From NCBI GenBank assembly GCA_031551255.1, contig JAVBNW010000105.1, positions 1 to 7,924 on the forward strand: 7,924 nucleotides of DNA. Reading direction: 5' to 3'. The stretch is from JAVBNW01 sp031551255 (GTDB lineage Bacteria; Bacillota; Clostridia; Christensenellales; UBA1750). A program made the position numbers and the translations under genes. Under the pieces are notes generated by a model. That model did no database searches and was not told where the DNA came from. It saw only the letters and a list, made by a program, of their open reading frames with translations. This document shows positions 5,315-7,924 of the stretch, piece by piece (positions within the stretch are counted from its first letter, which is position 1; the number at the start of each line of letters is the position of its first letter).

Positions 5315-5366
5315 TCCACCCGCTCGCCTTTGATAATCAAAGACCCCTTGACTGGTATTTGTCGTG

Positions 5367-5687
5367 CTAAGGTTTGCGGATCCGTCCGCCGCTGTTAATC
5401 CAAATGATAAAGGCGATCGTCCCGATCAACTCTATCGAAATGCCCACGGCAAACGAAACCGGCTCCCACCATAAGCTGAACAAGCCCATCAGTGCCCATA
5501 TGGCCGCATGGAACGCCATAAACCGGGCCATATAACGGTAGAGCTTATCGGTATCGAGCTCTGCGCGCTCTTTTTCTCCGGCGGTATTGTAGCCGGCTAT
5601 GAGGAAGCTGCCCTTGCGCAAATGAAAGCACAGGCTCAGTACGGCACAGGGCGCGGCCACGCATGCACAGGCAATCCACGGCCCCAA
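5367..5687 (-). CDS. DUF3784 family small membrane protein with TTG start
   Basis: A 106-residue protein with three hydrophobic segments at about 3-20, 52-72 and 77-97. The conserved DUF3784 core is clear: KGSFLIAGYNTA (25-36), a short acidic stretch, then LYRYMARFM (49-57). The family's biochemical role is unknown. The start is TTG 5687; no ATG or GTG gives a better fit, and AAGGAGGG (5702-5695) lies 7 nt upstream at ideal spacing. Use of TTG may lower its translation. The gene starts 33 nt after the stop of the frameshifted acetyltransferase on the same strand and is probably the last gene of that unit. No obvious T-tract terminator is seen behind it. Confidence 0.85.
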   Translation of the reverse strand: MGPWIACACVAAPCAVLSLCFHLRKGSFLIAGYNTAGEKERAELDTDKLYRYMARFMAFHAAIWALMGLFSLWWEPVSFAVGISIELIGTIAFIIWINSGGRIRKP

Positions 5688-5694
5688 ACGGTTT

Positions 5695-5702
5695 CCCTCC
5701 TT
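5695..5702 (-). promoter_or_regulatory. Strong Shine-Dalgarno site that supports the TTG start
   Basis: AAGGAGGG on the minus strand, followed by a 7-nt spacer and TTG at 5687-5685. The spacing is ideal, which makes the unusual start codon convincing. Confidence 0.75.
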
Positions 5703-5720
5703 GCAACAACCGGAAAGCGC

Positions 5721-6301
5721 CTACGACATGAGCGTTTTGCGCACAACGGTATACCATTCGTGCCGCGCAAGGGGCTCAAAGCCGCACGCGAGAAACATCG
5801 ACATCGGGCCGTGATAATGCGCAAAGCAATCTGCCGCCTTGTCGGAAGGGTAGCCTTCCACATAGGCATATCCCTGCTTCCGCGCCTGCTCGCACACATG
5901 GCGAAGCAACGCCGTGGCGATGCCCTGGCCGCGCATCGCGGGGGCGATGGTAAAGCACACGATGGACAGCGCGTTTTCATCGTCGCCCTCCGTCCACAAT
6001 TCCTTGTCGGCGCACAAGCGCTGGTAGCCCCGCTTCTTGCCCGCATTGCACCAGCCTACTACCTCGCCCCGATCATACGCGAGGTAGCCGGTCATCGCGC
6101 CGTCGGCGATCATCTCAGCTGCCCGGGCGCGGTTGGCATCGGCCCCGCCCTCGTCGATCTGCGACTTGTTCGCGGGGTCATCGTAATAATACGTGCAATG
6201 CAGCCCGCCCAATCCGCGTGATCGGCAAATGCCACGGTGTCAAAAAAATTAAGAAAATCTTTCGCTAGGACGGGCGTAAGTTCGCGAATCTCAATTTCCA
6301 T
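5721..6301 (-). pseudogene. GNAT-family N-acetyltransferase interrupted by a one-base frameshift
   Basis: Two overlapping minus-strand frames together make one GNAT protein. The first, from ATG 6301, reads MEIEIRELTP...FDTVAFADHADWAGC (34 residues) and then runs into nonsense, stopping at 6110. The second, open to the TAG at 5721, continues with CTYYYDDPANKSQIDEGG and carries the GNAT core: GYLAYDRGEVVGWCN, then FTIAPAMRGQGIATALL with the R-G-Q-G-I-A acetyl-CoA loop, and a CGFEPL end. Restoring one T between 6200 and 6199 gives WAGC-Y-CTYYY, the W..CYC pattern I expect for this family, and a 193-residue protein of normal length. AAGGAG (6318-6313) precedes ATG 6301 by 11 nt. The gene lies 41 nt after the nitroreductase stop. 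All other conserved parts are intact, so this is a recent mutation, a sequencing or assembly error, or less likely programmed frameshifting. Confidence 0.8.
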
Positions 6302-6314
6302 GCCATCCCACTCT

Positions 6315-6340
6315 CCTTTTATCTATCTGCGCATAAAAGG
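6315..6340 (-). promoter_or_regulatory. Hairpin covering the ribosome binding site of the frameshifted GNAT gene
   Basis: CCTTTTAT (6315-6322) and ATAAAAGG (6333-6340) are exact reverse complements with a 10-nt spacer. On the minus-strand transcript this 8-bp stem includes the AAGG of the Shine-Dalgarno sequence (6318-6313), so folding could reduce translation of the acetyltransferase. There is no T tract, so it is not a typical terminator. Confidence 0.35.
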
Positions 6341-6342
6341 CG

Positions 6343-6948
6343 TCATCTCCACTCGATAACTTCAGCGAGTGGTTTTCTCGGCCTCGCGCCGGGATTTTCC
6401 TCCGGATAGCCCAGCGCGACGGCGGCGATCAGCTGGTTTTTCTCGCTAAGCCAATCGAGTAGCGCATCGTAGGCAAAAAAGACATCGCAAATCCATAAGC
6501 TTCCGATGCCCAGATCTCCCGCCGCAAGCAGCATGTTTTGGATGGCCGCGCCGATGGACTGTAGGTTGGTAACGTCCAAGAGCCTGTCTTGAATGCTTGC
6601 GCCCTCCTTGAGGGTATTGCCATCGGTGTTAAGCACAAAAATCGTGACGGGGGCCTGCTCCATCACCCGTAGCGAATGTTCAGCCGACGCGAGCAAGGAT
6701 GGATTCGCGGCGAGGAGCCCGAGCAATCCTTCGCCCTGCATATCACGCGCAAATCCGCGACGCATGGCATCCAGCATGGCGGGCTTTTCTTTTTCGGTTA
6801 CGACAACAAACTTCCACGGTTGCCTGTTTTTAGCGGAAGGAGCCATGTGAGCGTGCTGGAGAATCGTCTCGATCGTATCTTTGGGAATCTCCCGGTCCGC
6901 AAAATTCCGTATGCTCCGCCTGGCGGCGATGGCCTTGAGCACGTACAT
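6343..6948 (-). CDS. Nitroreductase family FMN-dependent oxidoreductase
   Basis: A 201-residue protein of normal family length. Family features, in order: ARRSIRNFADREIP (residues 9-22) with the arginine/serine cluster that contacts FMN phosphate; HMAPSAKNRQPWKFVVV (34-50), the conserved N/Q-PW motif; QSIGAAIQNMLLAAGDLGIGSLWI (130-153), the dimer-core helix and the glycine-rich turn; and AVALGYPEENPGARPRKPLAEV (176-197), the final FMN-binding segment. Such enzymes use NAD(P)H and FMN to reduce nitro groups, quinones or flavins; the physiological substrate cannot be named. ATG 6948 is chosen because AGAGGGG (6962-6956) lies 7 nt upstream. A longer in-frame reading back to 7056 would run through the terminator of the upstream gene. 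It probably heads a unit with the acetyltransferase (41-nt gap) and the DUF3784 gene. Confidence 0.9.
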   Translation of the reverse strand: MYVLKAIAARRSIRNFADREIPKDTIETILQHAHMAPSAKNRQPWKFVVVTEKEKPAMLDAMRRGFARDMQGEGLLGLLAANPSLLASAEHSLRVMEQAPVTIFVLNTDGNTLKEGASIQDRLLDVTNLQSIGAAIQNMLLAAGDLGIGSLWICDVFFAYDALLDWLSEKNQLIAAVALGYPEENPGARPRKPLAEVIEWR

Positions 6949-6955
6949 ACGCCTA

Positions 6956-6962
6956 CCCCTCT
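6956..6962 (-). promoter_or_regulatory. Shine-Dalgarno site that sets the nitroreductase start
   Basis: AGAGGGG on the minus strand, 7 nt before ATG 6948. The next in-frame ATG upstream (6978) has no such site. I see no convincing promoter in the short stretch 6949-7000; the best guess is TTGCGC, a 17-bp spacer and TATGAA. Confidence 0.65.
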
Positions 6963-7000
6963 CATATGCAAAATTCATATTGCCGTGTGAAAAGCAGCGC

Positions 7001-7055
7001 AAAAAAACGCAATGCCGGGCGGCTTCCGCCTCCATGGTCGCGGCGCCGCCCGGCA
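7001..7055 (-). terminator. Strong rho-independent terminator of the GH4 gene
   Basis: On the minus strand TGCCGGGCGGC (7055-7045) has an exact reverse complement at 7023-7013, giving an 11-bp GC-rich stem around a 21-nt loop that contains a further short CCGC/GCGG stem. Five bases later comes a run of seven T (7007-7001). The outer bases can extend the stem with a bulge. It begins 18 nt after the GH4 stop codon. Confidence 0.85.
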
Positions 7056-7073
7056 CGCAGTTTATAGCGCCTG

Positions 7074-7924
7074 CTACTCGGCCTTTTTGTCGAGCTTAAA
7101 CGCCTTGTCCTCGGCGGAAACCTTACCCGAGCGCTCGGCCCTAACTTCCGCGGGCGTCCGCACGCGCCGCCTGAAGGGAGACTGATAGCCGATAAACTTC
7201 GGCGTCACATAGCCATCCTCCAGCCGCTTTTTTGCGCGGGCGATTTCCGTCTTATACTGCGGTAGCCACGCTTCGCCCGCCACCAGCATTTCGTCGGTCA
7301 TCTGCAAGATCTCCGGCGGCGTGAGCGCGGCGCCGGTGAGCGGATCCATCAGCATGGCCTGCCGAAGCAGGGTTATATCTCCCGATACGGCCGCCTCCAC
7401 CGCAAGCCTTTGCACCCACACGCTCTGCGAGCAAATCGCCGCGCAGCCCAGCGGCAGGTCGCCCACCTTGGGGATGGAAATTCCGTTTTTATCCACATAG
7501 CCGGGCGCCTCAACGATGCACTCGTCGGGCAAATTGGTGATGCAGCCCTCGTTCATCACATTAAAATGACCGCGATACACGCGCCCGGTCTCGAGCCCTT
7601 CGACGATGCGCGAGCCGTGCTCCTGCGAACGTTCCTCCAGCGCATAGCGCATCGGGGGTTCCTTCATCCACTGGGGGAAATCCGTTTCGAACCAATCGCG
7701 GCTCTCGCGGCACACGCGCAGATAGCCGCCGGTCTCGCCGTTGATCCAGTCGTAGTCGCTCAGGGATATGACGTCGCCCAGGGCGTCGTGCCGCTTTCTG
7801 TACCACATCAGGTATTCCGACAAGTGGCCGTTGGATTCGGTGGAGAAGTAGCCGAAGTTTTTCAGCACGTCGATTCGGCACTTTTCTTTTTCGGAAATGA
7901 CCGGGTCGGCCAAGAAGGCATCGA
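7074..7924 (-). CDS. Glycoside hydrolase family 4 (alpha-galactosidase/alpha-galacturonidase type), C-terminal part
   Basis: The frame is open to the right edge and ends at a TAG at 7074, so about 283 C-terminal residues of a protein usually 430-480 long are present. The Rossmann NAD+ domain lies outside the window. Visible family features are FGYFSTESNGHLSEYLMWYRKR (around 7856-7791), whose histidine is the likely Mn2+ ligand of GH4 enzymes; NEGCITNLPDECIVEAPGYVD (about 7553-7491); VGDLPLGCAAICSQSVWVQRLAVEAAVSGD (to about 7377); and MDPLTGAALTPPEILQMTDEMLVAGEAWLP. GH4 enzymes cleave glycosides by an NAD+ and Mn2+-dependent oxidation-elimination mechanism, in the cytoplasm, on imported sugars. 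The exact sugar cannot be decided without the N-terminus; the SNGHLSEY form points to the MelA/LplD branch. The last 35 residues are highly charged and probably disordered. The TTG at 7913 is internal, not the start. Confidence 0.88.
   Translation of the reverse strand, partial: DAFLADPVISEKEKCRIDVLKNFGYFSTESNGHLSEYLMWYRKRHDALGDVISLSDYDWINGETGGYLRVCRESRDWFETDFPQWMKEPPMRYALEERSQEHGSRIVEGLETGRVYRGHFNVMNEGCITNLPDECIVEAPGYVDKNGISIPKVGDLPLGCAAICSQSVWVQRLAVEAAVSGDITLLRQAMLMDPLTGAALTPPEILQMTDEMLVAGEAWLPQYKTEIARAKKRLEDGYVTPKFIGYQSPFRRRVRTPAEVRAERSGKVSAEDKAFKLDKKAE

Noticed and set aside
5348..5372. TTGACT at 5348 as a plus-strand promoter
   Set aside because: No acceptable -10 box at 16-18 bp and no plus-strand gene downstream.
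6110..6212. TTG at 6212 as the true start of a shorter acetyltransferase
   Set aside because: No ribosome binding site precedes it, and the missing N-terminal residues are found intact in the neighbouring frame with their own start and binding site.
5508..6221. A 237-codon open frame on the plus strand
   Set aside because: It is antisense to the DUF3784 and GNAT genes, has arginine/alanine-rich low-family-likeness sequence, and no ribosome binding site; it is a by-product of high G+C codon use on the other strand.
6949..7056. N-terminal extension of the nitroreductase to 7056
   Set aside because: It would translate the GH4 terminator stem and T tract; a good Shine-Dalgarno site supports the start at 6948.
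1..7924. CRISPR array, tRNA, rRNA, transposase or integrase
   Set aside because: No regularly spaced repeats beyond the single 22-bp tandem pair, no cloverleaf or rRNA-like sequence, and no protein with recombinase motifs could be recognised on either strand.

Overview
The window looks like a chromosomal segment of a fairly G+C-rich anaerobic Firmicute, most likely a gut-type Clostridia lineage. The evidence is strong AGGAGG-type ribosome binding sites, sigma-A-type promoters, and families typical of that group: a LytTR/DUF3021 pair, DUF3784, an MtaA-like uroporphyrinogen-decarboxylase-fold protein and a GH4 glycosidase. Assignment below class level is not possible from this sequence alone. 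No tRNA, rRNA, CRISPR array, transposase or integrase is visible.

Left part, + strand (1-2175): the 3' end of a LytTR DNA-binding regulator, followed in the same operon by a four-helix DUF3021 membrane protein. A separate unit then encodes a PD-(D/E)XK nuclease-superfamily protein. It has its own near-consensus promoter, whose -10 box lies inside a perfect 8-bp inverted repeat (a likely operator), and a hairpin terminator. The C-terminal half of this protein carries two diverged copies of a module of about 48 residues that I cannot assign to a family.

Middle (2176-4424): a hairpin-rich, repeat-like intergenic stretch precedes a minus-strand gene for a zinc-dependent MtaA/UroD-like methyltransferase with its own terminator. 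A 198-bp divergent promoter region with recurring GCAATGC half-sites separates it from a plus-strand gene of unknown function (soluble N-terminal domain plus four membrane helices).

AT-rich insert (about 4431-5240): one GNAT acetyltransferase gene with base composition clearly unlike its surroundings (25-35% G+C in sampled lines against 65% in a neighbouring line), probably acquired horizontally. It is followed by a GC-rich hairpin terminator nested inside a longer inverted repeat.

Right part, minus strand (7924-5367): the C-terminal part of a GH4 NAD+/Mn2+-dependent glycosidase ends at a strong terminator. Then comes a probable three-gene unit: nitroreductase, a GNAT acetyltransferase broken by a single-base frameshift near 6199/6200, and a DUF3784 membrane protein that starts at TTG.

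The genes do not form one obvious pathway. The best candidates for something undescribed are the nuclease-fold protein with its duplicated C-terminal module and operator-type promoter, and the structured repeat-like intergenic elements. No complete new multi-gene system can be supported here.
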